Source of the DNA: Modestobacter sp. Leaf380
GTDB lineage: Bacteria > Actinomycetota > Actinomycetes > Mycobacteriales > Geodermatophilaceae
Direction: 5' to 3'
DNA: 47,343 nt
Assembly (NCBI RefSeq): GCF_001424485.1
Contig: NZ_LMQC01000011.1
Coordinates: 1-47,343 of the forward strand
Of this stretch, positions 31,015 to 40,214 are shown piece by piece. The translations under genes were made by a program, and so were the position numbers. Position 1 is the first letter of the stretch. Each line of letters begins with the position of its first letter. The notes under the pieces are model-generated. The model was not told the DNA's origin. It saw only the letters and a program-made list of their open reading frames with translations, and ran no database searches.

Positions 31015-31725
31015 ATGGACCGCGAGCACCTCGTCCCCGTCGCCCCCGGCGTCGACCTGTGGGTCACCGAGCGTGGGGACCCGGGCGCACCGGTCGTGCT
31101 GCTGGTGATGGGCGCGGCGTCGTCGGGGCTGCTGTGGCCCGAGGACCTGGTCGACGACCTGGCCCGCGACCACCGCGTCGTCCGCTACGACCACCGGGAC
31201 ACCGGTCGGTCGACCCGGGGCAGCAGCTACGCGCTGCGCGACCTGGCCACCGACGCCGTCGCTGTGCTCGACGCCCTGGAGGTCGACCGGGCGCACGGGG
31301 TCGGCATGTCGCTGGGTGGTCTGCTCGCCCAGCTGCTGCTGCTCGACCACCCCGACCGGCTGGTAGCGCGACGCTGTTCTGCACCGGTCCGCTGGGCGGT
31401 GCGGCGGGGGAGCCGGCACCCGGTCCGTCGGCGGAGCTGCTCGCCTTCTGGGCCACCATGGCCGAGCCCCGCGACGACGACGCCGAGCTGGCCTGGCGGG
31501 TGGAGCACTGGCGCCTGCTGAACGGCACCGGCACCCCGTTCGACCCGGCCGAGTGGGCGGACACCGAGCGCCGGGTCGCCGCGCACTCCGGGGGCCTGCT
31601 GTCGGCCACCGCTGGTCACGGTGCCCGGGATGGGCCACGCGCTGGCCGCCACGGTGCTGCCGGACCTGGTGGCCGCGCTCCGCCCGCACCTGGCCCGGCA
31701 CACCTGGGTGCTGCCCGAGGACTGA
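31015..31725 (+). pseudogene. alpha/beta hydrolase, broken by frameshift and deletion
   Basis: The start encodes a normal alpha/beta hydrolase: GAPVVLLVMGAASSGLLWPEDLV, RVVRYDHRDTGRST and the nucleophile elbow GVGMSLGGLLAQLLLLDHPDRL (about residues 94-115). At about 31364 a base is missing. The continuation SATLFCTGPLGG to DTERRVAAHSG lies in the next frame. Near 31590-31611 about 60-70 codons, including the usual catalytic Asp strand, are missing. The end VPGMGHALAATVLPDL resumes in a third frame and stops at 31723. Two independent lesions make function very unlikely. It ends three bases from the convergent hydrolase gene. Confidence 0.85.
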
Positions 31726-31728
31726 CCC

Positions 31729-33204
31729 TCAGACGCGGGGCTGCGGCCGGGTCTGGGGCCCCGCGGGCATCGCGAAGCCCTGGGTCGGCGGACGCCCGGC
31801 CGGGGTGACCCGGGGCAGTTCGCTGGTCAGCAGCCGGACGTGCTTGCGGCGTCCGGGGCGGCGGGCGGCCAAGAAGTCCAGCGCGATGGCCGCCGTCCAG
31901 GACTGGTCCTTGCTGCCCAGCTGCTCACCGGTGACCGGCTCGTAGTACTCGGCGAAGTCGCAGTCGACCAGCTGGGCCAGGCCGGCCAGCCGCAGGGCGT
32001 TGGCCGCCTCCTGCTCCCCGGACCGGTTCAGCGCCCAGGCCATCAGCCAGTTCAGGACCGGCCACTGCGGGCCGCGCCAGTAGGTGCGCTCCCGGAAGTG
32101 CGGGGACGCCGGGGACACCGAGGGCACCACCGGCCACCGCAGCCGGGAGTGCCCGCACCAGCGCGGGCCCAGCAGCAGGTCCCGCTGGCGGCGGATCAGG
32201 ACGTCGTCCCCACCGCAGACCAGCGGGGCGAACCCGGCCGCGGAGTCCACGTCGAGGTACCGGCCGGTGCGCAGGTCCAGGTCCCGGGCCAGTCCGGTCT
32301 CCGGGCTCACCGAGCGCAGCACGCCGGTGCGGAACCGGCGGGCGATCGCCCGGGACTCCTCGATGGCGGCCGGGTCGGCGCCCAGCTCGGCACCCATGTC
32401 GGCCAGCAGGTCCGACGCGGCGGCCAGCAGCGCGGACACCAGCACGTCGCCGACGACGAAGTCCCCGGTCGACCGGTACACGGCGTCGTCGTAGCGGGCA
32501 CGGACCTTCTGCTCCAGCAGCCACAGGTACTTGGCGTACTCGGCGTCCGAGGGGCGCTGGGTGGGGTCCGAGACGTGCGCCAGGTCGCGGCGGACGAAGG
32601 GCGGCAGCTCGGGGCCGGGGTGCACGTGGGAGTAGGGCTCGTCCCAGCGCGGTGAGTCGTCCATCCCGGACTCCCAGCCGTGGTGGATCTCCACCAGCCC
32701 GTGCGCGTGCGGGTCCCGGGCGGTGGCCAGGTAGCGGTGCCAGGCCAACCACTGCGGGAACGTCTCGACGACGAACGCCTCGGCCAGCCGCTGGTCCTCC
32801 CCGCCCTTGCGGCGGGCGTCGTGCAGGATCCGGGACAGCGCGATGACGTGGATCGGCGGCTGGGTGATCCCCGAGGTCAGCACCCCGGCGGGGCGGGCGG
32901 CGGCGACCTGGGTGCGCCAGCGCTCCGGGTCGGGGAAGTAGTCGCTGGGGGAGTGGAACAGGATGTGCGGGATCATCCCGGTCGACCACTGCCCGGTCAG
33001 CAGGGTGCGCAACTCCTCCAGCGCGCGGGGCACCGAGACGGTCGCGATGCCCAGGGCCACGAACCCGGCGTCCCAGCTCCACATGTGCGGGTAGAGGGTG
33101 GGCGAGGCGACGGTGAAGTCCCCGCGGTCGTTGCCCTTGAGCACGTAGCCGGCGCGGCCGGCCATCAGCGCGATGTCGTTGGGCGTGGGCTGGTGGACCG
33201 ACAT
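31729..33204 (-). CDS. GH63-type glucosylglycerate/mannosylglycerate hydrolase
   Basis: An (alpha/alpha)6-barrel glycosidase of 491 aa from the family that hydrolyses the compatible solute glucosylglycerate (GgH of mycobacteria) or mannosylglycerate. Typical motifs are ASPTLYPHMWSWDAGFVALG (about 33-52), HHGWESGMDDSPRWDEP (about 170-186), YWRGPQWPVLNWLMAW (about 389-404) and YYEPVTGEQLGSKDQSWTAAIAL. ATG 33204 is preceded by GGGAG at seven bases. The C-terminal 40 residues (basic then Pro-rich) extend past the usual end. GgH-type enzymes recycle the solute after nitrogen or osmotic stress. Distinguishing the two substrates needs comparison with characterised members. Confidence 0.87.
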   Translation of the reverse strand: MSVHQPTPNDIALMAGRAGYVLKGNDRGDFTVASPTLYPHMWSWDAGFVALGIATVSVPRALEELRTLLTGQWSTGMIPHILFHSPSDYFPDPERWRTQVAAARPAGVLTSGITQPPIHVIALSRILHDARRKGGEDQRLAEAFVVETFPQWLAWHRYLATARDPHAHGLVEIHHGWESGMDDSPRWDEPYSHVHPGPELPPFVRRDLAHVSDPTQRPSDAEYAKYLWLLEQKVRARYDDAVYRSTGDFVVGDVLVSALLAAASDLLADMGAELGADPAAIEESRAIARRFRTGVLRSVSPETGLARDLDLRTGRYLDVDSAAGFAPLVCGGDDVLIRRQRDLLLGPRWCGHSRLRWPVVPSVSPASPHFRERTYWRGPQWPVLNWLMAWALNRSGEQEAANALRLAGLAQLVDCDFAEYYEPVTGEQLGSKDQSWTAAIALDFLAARRPGRRKHVRLLTSELPRVTPAGRPPTQGFAMPAGPQTRPQPRV

Positions 33205-33262
33205 CGTCGAGCTCCCTCACGGTGGCCGAGTGCCCATCCTCACCTGCCGTGGCCCGCCTGCC

Positions 33263-33288
33263 GACCCGGCTCGCCTGCGAGCCGGGTC
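33263..33288. terminator. 12-bp hairpin at end of the permease gene
   Basis: GACCCGGCTCGC-CT-GCGAGCCGGGTC overlaps the permease stop codon on the minus strand. Confidence 0.8.
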
Positions 33289-34621
33289 ACGTCCCGGCCG
33301 TCTCCCGTTCACCCGCGCGCCGCTGGGCGAGGCTGGCCAGCAGGTACAGGCCCACGCCCACCAGCAGCATCAGCCCGGCCCGTAGCCAGGTGCCCGCCTC
33401 CTGCTGCCACAGCAGCAGCACGCACGAGGCGATCGCCAGCACCGGCAGCACGACGGGGGCGCGGAAGTGGTCGGCCTCGACGTGGTCGCGCCGCAGGACC
33501 AGCACGGACACGTTGGTGGACAGGAACACCAGCAGGAGCAGCAGCACGACGGTGGTGGCCAGGGTGGCCAGGTCCCCGGTGAGCGTGAGCCCGATGGCCA
33601 CCACCGTGGTCACCACGATCGCCACCCACGGGGTGCGCCGGTGCGGCAGCACCCGCCCCAGCACCGAGGGCAGCAGCCGCTGCTCGGCCAGCCCGAACAC
33701 CAGCCGGCTGGCCATGATCATCGTCAGCAGCGCCCCGTTGGCCACCGCGATCAGCGCGATCAGGCTGAACAGCCAGTCCGGGACGCCGACCCCGCTGGCC
33801 TGCACCACCGCCAGCAGCGGCCCCGACGACGCCGCGAGCTCGTCGGTGGGCAGCACCACCGAGGCGGCCAGCCCCACCAGCACGTACACCGCACCGGCGG
33901 TGACCAGCGCGCCGATGAGTGCCCGCGGGTACACCCGGCGCACGTCGCGGACCTCCTCGGCGAGGTTGGCCGAGGTCTCGAACCCGACGAAGGAGTAGTA
34001 GGCCAGCACGGCCGCGGCCAGCACCGCCGACCCGGCCGAGACCCCCTCGGGGAACTGGGTGACCCGCGACGGGTCGCCGTCCCCGCGGCCGAAGACGACC
34101 GCACCCAGGACGACGACGAGCACCAGCCCGGACACCTCGATGCAGGTCATCACCAGGTTGGCCCGCATCGACTCCTGGATGCCGCGGGCGTTGAGCAGCC
34201 CGACCAGCACCAGGAAGACCACCGCCGCCGGGACGGCGGGCACGTCGAGGAAGACCGTCAGGTAGTCACCGCTGAACGCCAACGCCAGCCCGGCAGCGCT
34301 GGTCACCCCGGCGGCGAGCATGCAGAACCCGACCAGGAACGACAGCAGCGGCTTGCCGAAGGCGCGCTCGGCGAAGACCGCGGCACCCCCGGCCCGGGGG
34401 TACTTGGTGACCAGCTCCGCGTAGGACGCCGCGGTCAGCAGTGCGAGCACCAGCGCGACCAGCAGAGGCACCCACACCGCTCCGCCCACCTCGCCGGCGA
34501 CCTCGCCGATCAGCGCGTAGATGCCGGCGCCGAGCACGTCGCCGAGGATGAAGACGTAGAGCAGGCGCCCGCTGACGGCGCGCTTGAGGGAGGTGTCGGG
34601 AGCCGGGTCTGGGTCGGTCAC
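33287..34621 (-). CDS. APC-superfamily amino acid permease
   Basis: A 444-aa transporter with about 12 helices. The first helix carries the substrate-binding break IGAGIYAxIG-like sequence GDVLGAGIYALIGEVAG (about 27-43). The second helix region has ELVTKYPRAGGAAVFAERAFG. SFVGFETSANLAEEVRD (about 216-232) is the characteristic helix 6 break and loop. The C-terminus is short and basic. Substrate specificity cannot be read. GTG 34621 is near GAGGGG. It is divergent from the adenylate cyclase. Confidence 0.92.
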   Translation of the reverse strand: MTDPDPAPDTSLKRAVSGRLLYVFILGDVLGAGIYALIGEVAGEVGGAVWVPLLVALVLALLTAASYAELVTKYPRAGGAAVFAERAFGKPLLSFLVGFCMLAAGVTSAAGLALAFSGDYLTVFLDVPAVPAAVVFLVLVGLLNARGIQESMRANLVMTCIEVSGLVLVVVLGAVVFGRGDGDPSRVTQFPEGVSAGSAVLAAAVLAYYSFVGFETSANLAEEVRDVRRVYPRALIGALVTAGAVYVLVGLAASVVLPTDELAASSGPLLAVVQASGVGVPDWLFSLIALIAVANGALLTMIMASRLVFGLAEQRLLPSVLGRVLPHRRTPWVAIVVTTVVAIGLTLTGDLATLATTVVLLLLLVFLSTNVSVLVLRRDHVEADHFRAPVVLPVLAIASCVLLLWQQEAGTWLRAGLMLLVGVGLYLLASLAQRRAGERETAGT

Positions 34622-34702
34622 CGGTCTGCCCTGCCCCTCGCGCCCGGCGACAAACGGCGCCCGCCGGCGGATCGATCCGGGGGCCCGCTCGTTGGTCGGT
34701 CC

Positions 34703-36256
34703 GTGATCACCCGCGCGCTGCGACCGCTCGCCGGCACGGCGTCCGTGCTGCTCCGCGGGGCGGTCGGGACGGCCCGACGGGTGGTGCCCGCGAGCCGGGT
34801 CGTCGTCCCGGCGGTGGTGCTGCTGGTGGTGCTGGCCAACCTGGTGGGCGTGGCCACCGTGACCCTGCTGCTGCTGGGGGTCAGCGACGACGGCGGGGTC
34901 GGCCGGCTGGTCCTGCTGGTCGTCGCCGGGGGCTACCTCGTGCTCGCCGTGCCCGCGGGCACCGTGGCCGGGCTCCGCCGCCAGCGGGTGACCAACGCCT
35001 GGCTGTGGTCGGACCGGTCACCGACCCCGGCCGAGACCACCATCGCGCTGCGGCTGCCCGCCGACGTCGCCCGGGTCTCCGCGATCACCTGGGGCGTCGG
35101 TGCGCTGGCGCTGGGCGTCGTCGGTGCCGCGGTCTACCCCGACCCGCTGGTCGGGCTGCGGACCTTCCTGGCCGTCGTGCTGGGCGGCGTCGTCACCGCC
35201 GGCATCTCCTACCTGCTGGTCGCCCGTGCGGCCCGCCCGATCACCGCCCGCGCCCTCGCCGCGCACCCGCCCGACGACCCACGCACCCTCGGGGTGCGGG
35301 CCCGGCTGCTGCTCACCTGGGGCCTGACCAGCGGGGTGCCGCTGGTGGGCCTGGTCCTGCTGGTGCTGGACCCCTCCAACCCCGACGGCCCGGGGCTCTT
35401 CGTGGTGCTCTTCCTGCCCGGGGTCAGCCTGGTCGTCGGCCTGCTGGCCGCGCTGCTCAACGCCCGCGCCGTCGGGTCCCCCCTGCGCGACCTGCGCCGG
35501 GCCGTGCAGCGCGTGGGGGAGGGCGACACCGACGTCCGGGTCGTCGTCGACGACGCCGGGGAGATCGGGCTGCTGCAGACCGGGGTCAACGCCATGGCCG
35601 GGGGCCTGGGCGAGCGCGAGCGGCTGCGGGACCTGTTCGGCCGGCACGTGGGCACCGACGTCGCCGCCCGGGCGCTGCGCAACGGTGTGGAGCTGGGCGG
35701 GGAGACCCGCACCGTGGCCGCGCTGTTCGTCGACGTCTCCGGCTCGACGTCGCTGGCCGAGGAGCTGGGCCCGGAGGCGATGGTCGCGCTGCTCAACCGG
35801 TTCTTCGCCGTCGTCGTCGTCGCCACCTCCGCCGAGGACGGCCTGGTCAACAAGTTCGAGGGCGACGCCGCGCTGTGCGTCTTCGGGGCCCCGAACACGC
35901 TGCCCGACGCCGCGGGCTCGGCCCTGCGGGCGGCCCGGGCGATCACCGACGCGGTGGCCGCGGCAGGCGAGGTCGACGTCGGGGTGGGGGTGGCCTTCGG
36001 CGACGTCGTCGCCGGGCAGGTCGGTGCGGCCAGCCGACTGGAGTACACGGTCATCGGCGACGCGGTGAACGCCGCGGCCCGGCTGACCGAGCTGGCCAAG
36101 GACCACCCCGGCCGTGCGGTGGCCTCGGACGCCGCCGTGCAGGCCGCCGACCCCGGCGAGCGGGCGTGCTGGGAGCGCGGCGCGGACGTCGTGCTGCGCG
36201 GGCGGTCCGCGCCGACGGGCACCTGGGTGCGGCGCCGCCCCGGCACCAGCACCTAG
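34703..36256 (+). CDS. membrane class III adenylate/guanylate cyclase with HAMP
   Basis: A 517-aa receptor-type cyclase. It has two N-terminal helices (about 33-55, 62-80) and four more hydrophobic spans to about 255. A HAMP linker (RAVGSPLRDLRRAVQRVGEGDTDVRVVVDD) precedes the cyclase domain (about 315-510). That domain has the metal aspartates in ALFVDVSGSTSL and NKFEGDAALCVFG, and the transition-state region YTVIGDAVNAAARL. It matches the mycobacterial Rv1318c/Rv1319c type. Nucleotide choice (ATP or GTP) is not certain. Its TAG stop shares CTAG with the convergent channel gene. Confidence 0.92.
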   Translation: MITRALRPLAGTASVLLRGAVGTARRVVPASRVVVPAVVLLVVLANLVGVATVTLLLLGVSDDGGVGRLVLLVVAGGYLVLAVPAGTVAGLRRQRVTNAWLWSDRSPTPAETTIALRLPADVARVSAITWGVGALALGVVGAAVYPDPLVGLRTFLAVVLGGVVTAGISYLLVARAARPITARALAAHPPDDPRTLGVRARLLLTWGLTSGVPLVGLVLLVLDPSNPDGPGLFVVLFLPGVSLVVGLLAALLNARAVGSPLRDLRRAVQRVGEGDTDVRVVVDDAGEIGLLQTGVNAMAGGLGERERLRDLFGRHVGTDVAARALRNGVELGGETRTVAALFVDVSGSTSLAEELGPEAMVALLNRFFAVVVVATSAEDGLVNKFEGDAALCVFGAPNTLPDAAGSALRAARAITDAVAAAGEVDVGVGVAFGDVVAGQVGAASRLEYTVIGDAVNAAARLTELAKDHPGRAVASDAAVQAADPGERACWERGADVVLRGRSAPTGTWVRRRPGTST

Positions 36257-37260
36257 GCGTGCGAGCGGACCACCACGAGCACGTCCTCGCTCTGCAGGGT
36301 GCCGATCGCCGGGTCGTCGAAGCGCAGCGAGCGCCCGCCCCGGGTGACCGACAGGACGACGTCGCGCAGCTGTCGGGCGCCGAGCCCGACCTCGGAGGCC
36401 GAGACGGTGCGCTGGGTCAGGTCCAGGCCGTGACCGGAGGTGAGCAGGTCCTCCACCACGGCGACGACGCGCGGGCTGTCGGTGGCCAGGCCCAGCAGCC
36501 GCCCGGACGTGGAGGACGACGTGATCACCGAGTCGGCGCCGGACTGGCGGAGCAGGCTGGCGTTCTCCTCCTCGCGCACGCTGGCGGTGATCGGCACGCT
36601 GGGGTTGAGCTGGCGGACGGTGAGGGTGATCAGCACGGCGGTGTCGTCCCGGTTGGCGGCCACGACCACCGCGCGGGCCTTCTCGATCGAGGTCCGCTTG
36701 AGCACGTCGGCGCGGCCGGCGTCCCCGACGATGCCGGTGAGGCCGACCGAGTTGGCCTCCTCGATCGCCGCCGGGCTGGGGTCGACCACGATGATGTGGT
36801 CCGGGGCGGTGCCGGTGGACAGCAGGGCGCGGATGGCGCTGCGGCCCTTGGTGCCGTAACCGCACACGACGACGTGCTGACGCACGGAGGACCTCCAACG
36901 TCGGACCCGGAACTCCTCCCGCGAGCGCGCGGTGAGCGCCTCGAGGGTGGTCCCGATGAGGATCAGCAGGAACAGCACGCGCAGCGGCGTGATGAAGAGG
37001 ATGTTGACCAGCCGCGCGCTGGGGGTGACCGGGGTGATGTCGCCGTAGCCGGTCGTGGAGAGGCTGACCGTGGCGTAGTAGGTCGCGTCCAGCAGCGACA
37101 GCTCGCCGCCGTTGTTGTCCTTGTAGCCGGCCCGGTCGAAGTACACGATCAGCACCGTCGTGACCAGCACGACGGTCGCGATCAGCACCCGGCGGCCGAC
37201 CTGCCGGAACGGGGACTCCTCGGTGTGCGCGAGCTGCACGCCGCCGTGGTCGCTCAGCAC
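36253..37260 (-). CDS. potassium channel with RCK (TrkA-N) domain
   Basis: A 335-aa two-helix channel. Helix 1 (VLIATVVLVTTVLIVYF), a pore loop with the selectivity filter TTGYGD (about 69-74), and helix 2 (LVNILFITPLRVLFLLILIGT) lead into an RCK Rossmann domain starting HVVVCGYGTKGRSAI (about 129) with GDAGRADVLKR and VVVAANRDD. A C-terminal TrkA-C-like part (about 255-335) follows. It should conduct K+ and be gated by a cytosolic ligand. The start is GTG 37260. Confidence 0.93.
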   Translation of the reverse strand: MLSDHGGVQLAHTEESPFRQVGRRVLIATVVLVTTVLIVYFDRAGYKDNNGGELSLLDATYYATVSLSTTGYGDITPVTPSARLVNILFITPLRVLFLLILIGTTLEALTARSREEFRVRRWRSSVRQHVVVCGYGTKGRSAIRALLSTGTAPDHIIVVDPSPAAIEEANSVGLTGIVGDAGRADVLKRTSIEKARAVVVAANRDDTAVLITLTVRQLNPSVPITASVREEENASLLRQSGADSVITSSSTSGRLLGLATDSPRVVAVVEDLLTSGHGLDLTQRTVSASEVGLGARQLRDVVLSVTRGGRSLRFDDPAIGTLQSEDVLVVVRSHA

Positions 37261-37331
37261 CGTGGGTCGCTCAGCACGTCAGGGTCCCCGTCACCGGTCG
37301 GACAGTAGTGAGCCCGCGGGGGGTGGGCCCG

Positions 37332-37350
37332 CCCGGACACCCCGTCCGGG
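37332..37350. terminator. hairpin after the acyl-CoA synthetase
   Basis: CCCGGAC-ACCCC-GTCCGGG abuts the synthetase stop (37351) on the minus strand, so the channel gene downstream has its own promoter. Confidence 0.65.
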
Positions 37351-39102
37351 TCAGACCAGCCGTTCCCGCTCCCGGGCCGCCAGCTCCCGCTTGAGCACCT
37401 TGCCCGCGGCGGACACCGGGATGGCGTCGGTGAACACGACGTCCCGCAGCCGCTTGTAGGGCGCCACCCGCTCGGCGACGGCGGCCAGCAGGGTGTCCCG
37501 GTTCAGCGCCTGCCCGGCGGCGTCCGCGCGGCGGACGACGTAGGCGACCGGCAGCTCGCCGACCGCGTCGTCCGGGCGGCCGACGACGGCGGCACCGGCC
37601 ACCCCGGGGACGCCGAAGAGCACCTCCTCCAGCTCGCGCGGGAAGACGTTGTAGCCCTTGTAGATCAGCATGTCCTTGGTCCGGTCGACGATGGACAGGT
37701 AGCCGTCCTCGTCCAGCACGCCGACGTCGCCGGAGTGGAACCAGCCCTCCGCGTCGATCGCGTCCCCGGTGGCGTCGGCCCGCCCGGCGTAGCCGCGCAT
37801 CACCTGCGGGCCGCGGATGCAGACCTCCCCGCGCTCGCCGGCCGGCAGCGGGTCGCCACCGCCCAGGGGCTTGATTGCGATCTCGGTGTCGAACACGGGC
37901 AGCCCGACGGTGCCGGGCTTGCGGAGCCCGGACACGTGCACCGGGTTGCCGGTGGCCTGCATGGTGACCTCGGTCAGGCCGTAGCCCTCGCCGATGACCG
38001 CCTGTGGCAGCAGCGTGCGCAGCCGCTCGATCAGCGGGACCGGCAGCGGGGCGGCGCCGCTGGAGACCCCGCGCACGCTGGACAGGTCGGCCTCGTCGAT
38101 GCCGGGGACCTGCAGCAGGGCGACGAAGACCGGCGGGGCGCCACCGATCGACGTCACCCGGTGGGCGACCGCGTCGGAGACGTAGAGCGCCGGGTCGAAG
38201 CGGTCGTGGATGACGACGCTGGCGCCGCTGAGCACCTGCCCGTTGAGATAACCGATGACGCCCATGGCGTGGAACCACGGGGTGAGGTTGATGGTCACCG
38301 CCGTCCCGAGCCGGGTGGGGAACTCGGCCGCCTCACCGACCTGGCGCAGCGTCACGTCGCCGGCGTCGTCGACGTCGGGCAGCGAGCCCGAGCTCCAGCA
38401 CGCCGACTGCAGCACGTTGGTGACGACGCGGTCGTGCGGCAGCTCCACGCCCTTGCTGACCCCGGTCGTGCCGCCGGTGTAGGCCAGGTGCGCCAGGTCG
38501 ACCGCCGGGTCGACGCCGGCGTCGCGGCGGGCGTCGGTGGGGTCGGCGCGCAGCAGCTCGCCCAGGCTCACCGGCCGGTCACCCAGGCCCAGGTCGGGCA
38601 GGGCCACCTCGGCGTCGGGGTCGGCGACCTGCCCGGGACCGGTGACGACGACGGTCTGCACCGCGGTGCCCCCGATCGCGGCCTGCACCACGGGCAGCAC
38701 CGGTTCCCAGGTGACCAGCGCGCGGGCCCCGGCGTCGGTGAGCTGGTGGGCCAGCTCGCCGGGGGACAGCAGCGGGTTGGTGGGGGAGAAGGTCGCCCCC
38801 GACAGCAGCACCCCGTAGTAGACGGCCGGGTACTGCAGGCAGTTGGGCAGGTGCACCGCGACGACGTCGCCCCGGCCGATGCCGCGCTCGGCCAGCCCGG
38901 CTGCGACGGCGTGCGCCCGCCGGCCCAGCTCGGTGTAGGACAGCTCGACCCCGTGGTGGGAGAACGCCGTCCGTGAGCCCCAGCGGCGGACCGCGGCCCG
39001 CAGCACCGAGCCGACCGGGACCCGCGGGTACTCCAGCTGGTGGGGGAGGCCGGGCGGCCGGTGGTCGGTGCGGTGCGCGGGGTCAGCTGCGGTCGCCGTC
39101 AT
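37351..39102 (-). CDS. acyl-CoA synthetase (AMP-forming), 4-coumarate-ligase type
   Basis: A 583-aa adenylate-forming enzyme that activates a carboxylic acid to its CoA thioester. It has the P-loop-like LAYTGGTTGVSKGVEL (about 213), NLTPWFHAMG, the A5 motif GEGYGLTEVTMQ (about 378), the A7-A8 hinge WFHSGDVGVLDEDGYLSIVDRTKDMLIYKGYNVFP and the catalytic Lys in SAAGKVLKREL near the C-terminus. All catalytic motifs are intact. The acid substrate (long-chain or aromatic) is not decided by the sequence. CACCCT lies seven bases before ATG 39102, so it is probably leaderless and divergent from the patatin gene. Confidence 0.92.
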   Translation of the reverse strand: MTATAADPAHRTDHRPPGLPHQLEYPRVPVGSVLRAAVRRWGSRTAFSHHGVELSYTELGRRAHAVAAGLAERGIGRGDVVAVHLPNCLQYPAVYYGVLLSGATFSPTNPLLSPGELAHQLTDAGARALVTWEPVLPVVQAAIGGTAVQTVVVTGPGQVADPDAEVALPDLGLGDRPVSLGELLRADPTDARRDAGVDPAVDLAHLAYTGGTTGVSKGVELPHDRVVTNVLQSACWSSGSLPDVDDAGDVTLRQVGEAAEFPTRLGTAVTINLTPWFHAMGVIGYLNGQVLSGASVVIHDRFDPALYVSDAVAHRVTSIGGAPPVFVALLQVPGIDEADLSSVRGVSSGAAPLPVPLIERLRTLLPQAVIGEGYGLTEVTMQATGNPVHVSGLRKPGTVGLPVFDTEIAIKPLGGGDPLPAGERGEVCIRGPQVMRGYAGRADATGDAIDAEGWFHSGDVGVLDEDGYLSIVDRTKDMLIYKGYNVFPRELEEVLFGVPGVAGAAVVGRPDDAVGELPVAYVVRRADAAGQALNRDTLLAAVAERVAPYKRLRDVVFTDAIPVSAAGKVLKRELAARERERLV

Positions 39103-39157
39103 GCCGCCCAGGGTGGCCCGCGTCACACGCCGTGTCGAGTGCTCCGCGCCGGTGCCC

Positions 39158-39163
39158 CAGGAT
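39158..39163 (+). promoter_or_regulatory. -10 hexamer CAGGAT
   Basis: CAGGAT lies six bases before ATG 39170, which selects this start over the longer frame beginning at 39068 inside the divergent promoter region. Confidence 0.5.
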
Positions 39164-39169
39164 GACGGG

Positions 39170-40024
39170 ATGAGCAACGGGCGCACGGCACTGGTCCTCG
39201 GCGGCGGCGGCATCACCGGCATCGCGTGGGAGGTGGGCCTGGTCGCCGGGCTCGCCGACGCCGGGGTGGACCTGCGCACCGCCGACCTCGTCGTCGGCAC
39301 CTCGGCGGGGTCGGTGGTCGGCGCCCAGCTGCGCAGCGACGCCCCCACCGAGGACCTCTGGGCCACCCAGCTGGGTCCCTCGGTCGAGACCGGCCCGCCG
39401 GCCCGCATGGGCCGCCGCCAGCTGCTGTCCTTCGGGCTGGCGATGCTGCGCACCCGTGGGGACGACGTCGTCTTCCGTCGCCGGGTCGGCGCCCTGGCAC
39501 TGGCCGCGGAGGCGGCCGGCCGCACCCCCACCGAGGCCGCCCGCCGGGCCGCGATCACCTCCCGGCTGCCCTCCACCGACTGGCCGGAGCGGCCGCTGAC
39601 GGTGACCGCCGTCGACGCCGCGACCGGGGCGTTCGAGACGTTCACACGCGACTCAGGCGTGGACCTGGTGTCCGCGGTGGCGGCCAGCTGCGCCGTACCG
39701 GGCGTCTACCCGCCGATCACCGTCGGGGACCGGCGCTTCGTGGACGGCGGGATGCGCTCGGTGGCCAACGTCGACCTGGCCACCGGGTACGACCGGATCG
39801 TCGTCGTCGCCCCGATCGTGCGTGGCATCGGCCCGATGACCAGCGTCGACGCCCAGGTGACCGGGCTGGTGTCCCGGGTGACCGTGGTGAGCCCCGACCC
39901 GGCCAGCGTCACCGCGATCGGGCGGAACGTGCTGGACCCGGCCGCCCGGGAGCCGTCCGCTCGGGCCGGGCGCGCGCAGGCGTCGGCGGTCGCCGAGCGG
40001 GTCCGCGAGGTGTGGCTCGGCTGA
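39170..40024 (+). CDS. patatin-like phospholipase/acylhydrolase
   Basis: A 284-aa single-domain serine lipase. The oxyanion loop is ALVLGGGGITGIAWEVGLV (about 6-24), the nucleophile elbow VVGTSAGSVVGAQL (Ser about 46) and the catalytic aspartate FVDGGMRSVANVDLA (about 190). The Ser-Asp dyad is complete. It has no signal peptide and so acts inside the cell, probably on phospholipids or other acyl esters. It is divergent from the acyl-CoA synthetase, which could use the fatty acids it frees; that link is inference. Confidence 0.93.
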   Translation: MSNGRTALVLGGGGITGIAWEVGLVAGLADAGVDLRTADLVVGTSAGSVVGAQLRSDAPTEDLWATQLGPSVETGPPARMGRRQLLSFGLAMLRTRGDDVVFRRRVGALALAAEAAGRTPTEAARRAAITSRLPSTDWPERPLTVTAVDAATGAFETFTRDSGVDLVSAVAASCAVPGVYPPITVGDRRFVDGGMRSVANVDLATGYDRIVVVAPIVRGIGPMTSVDAQVTGLVSRVTVVSPDPASVTAIGRNVLDPAAREPSARAGRAQASAVAERVREVWLG

Positions 40025-40214
40025 GGGTCCGCTGTACGGCGGCGCGCACGGAGCGTGACGGCCCGCGAGGGACCGGGTGAACGACCGGCAGGTGGTCCAC
40101 CTGTTCGCGCCCATCTGGGTGGATCTTGCCCGCCTGTGATGTCACGTTCCGTGTGCGTCGGGCCGCTCGGCCCCGCGCACGTGCCCCTCGCGGGGCAGAC
40201 GAGGGGACGGGTAC

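Noticed and set aside
36253-36256. CTAG shared by two convergent stop codons as a regulatory device
   Set aside because: Compact convergent ends are common in this genome; nothing else suggests function.
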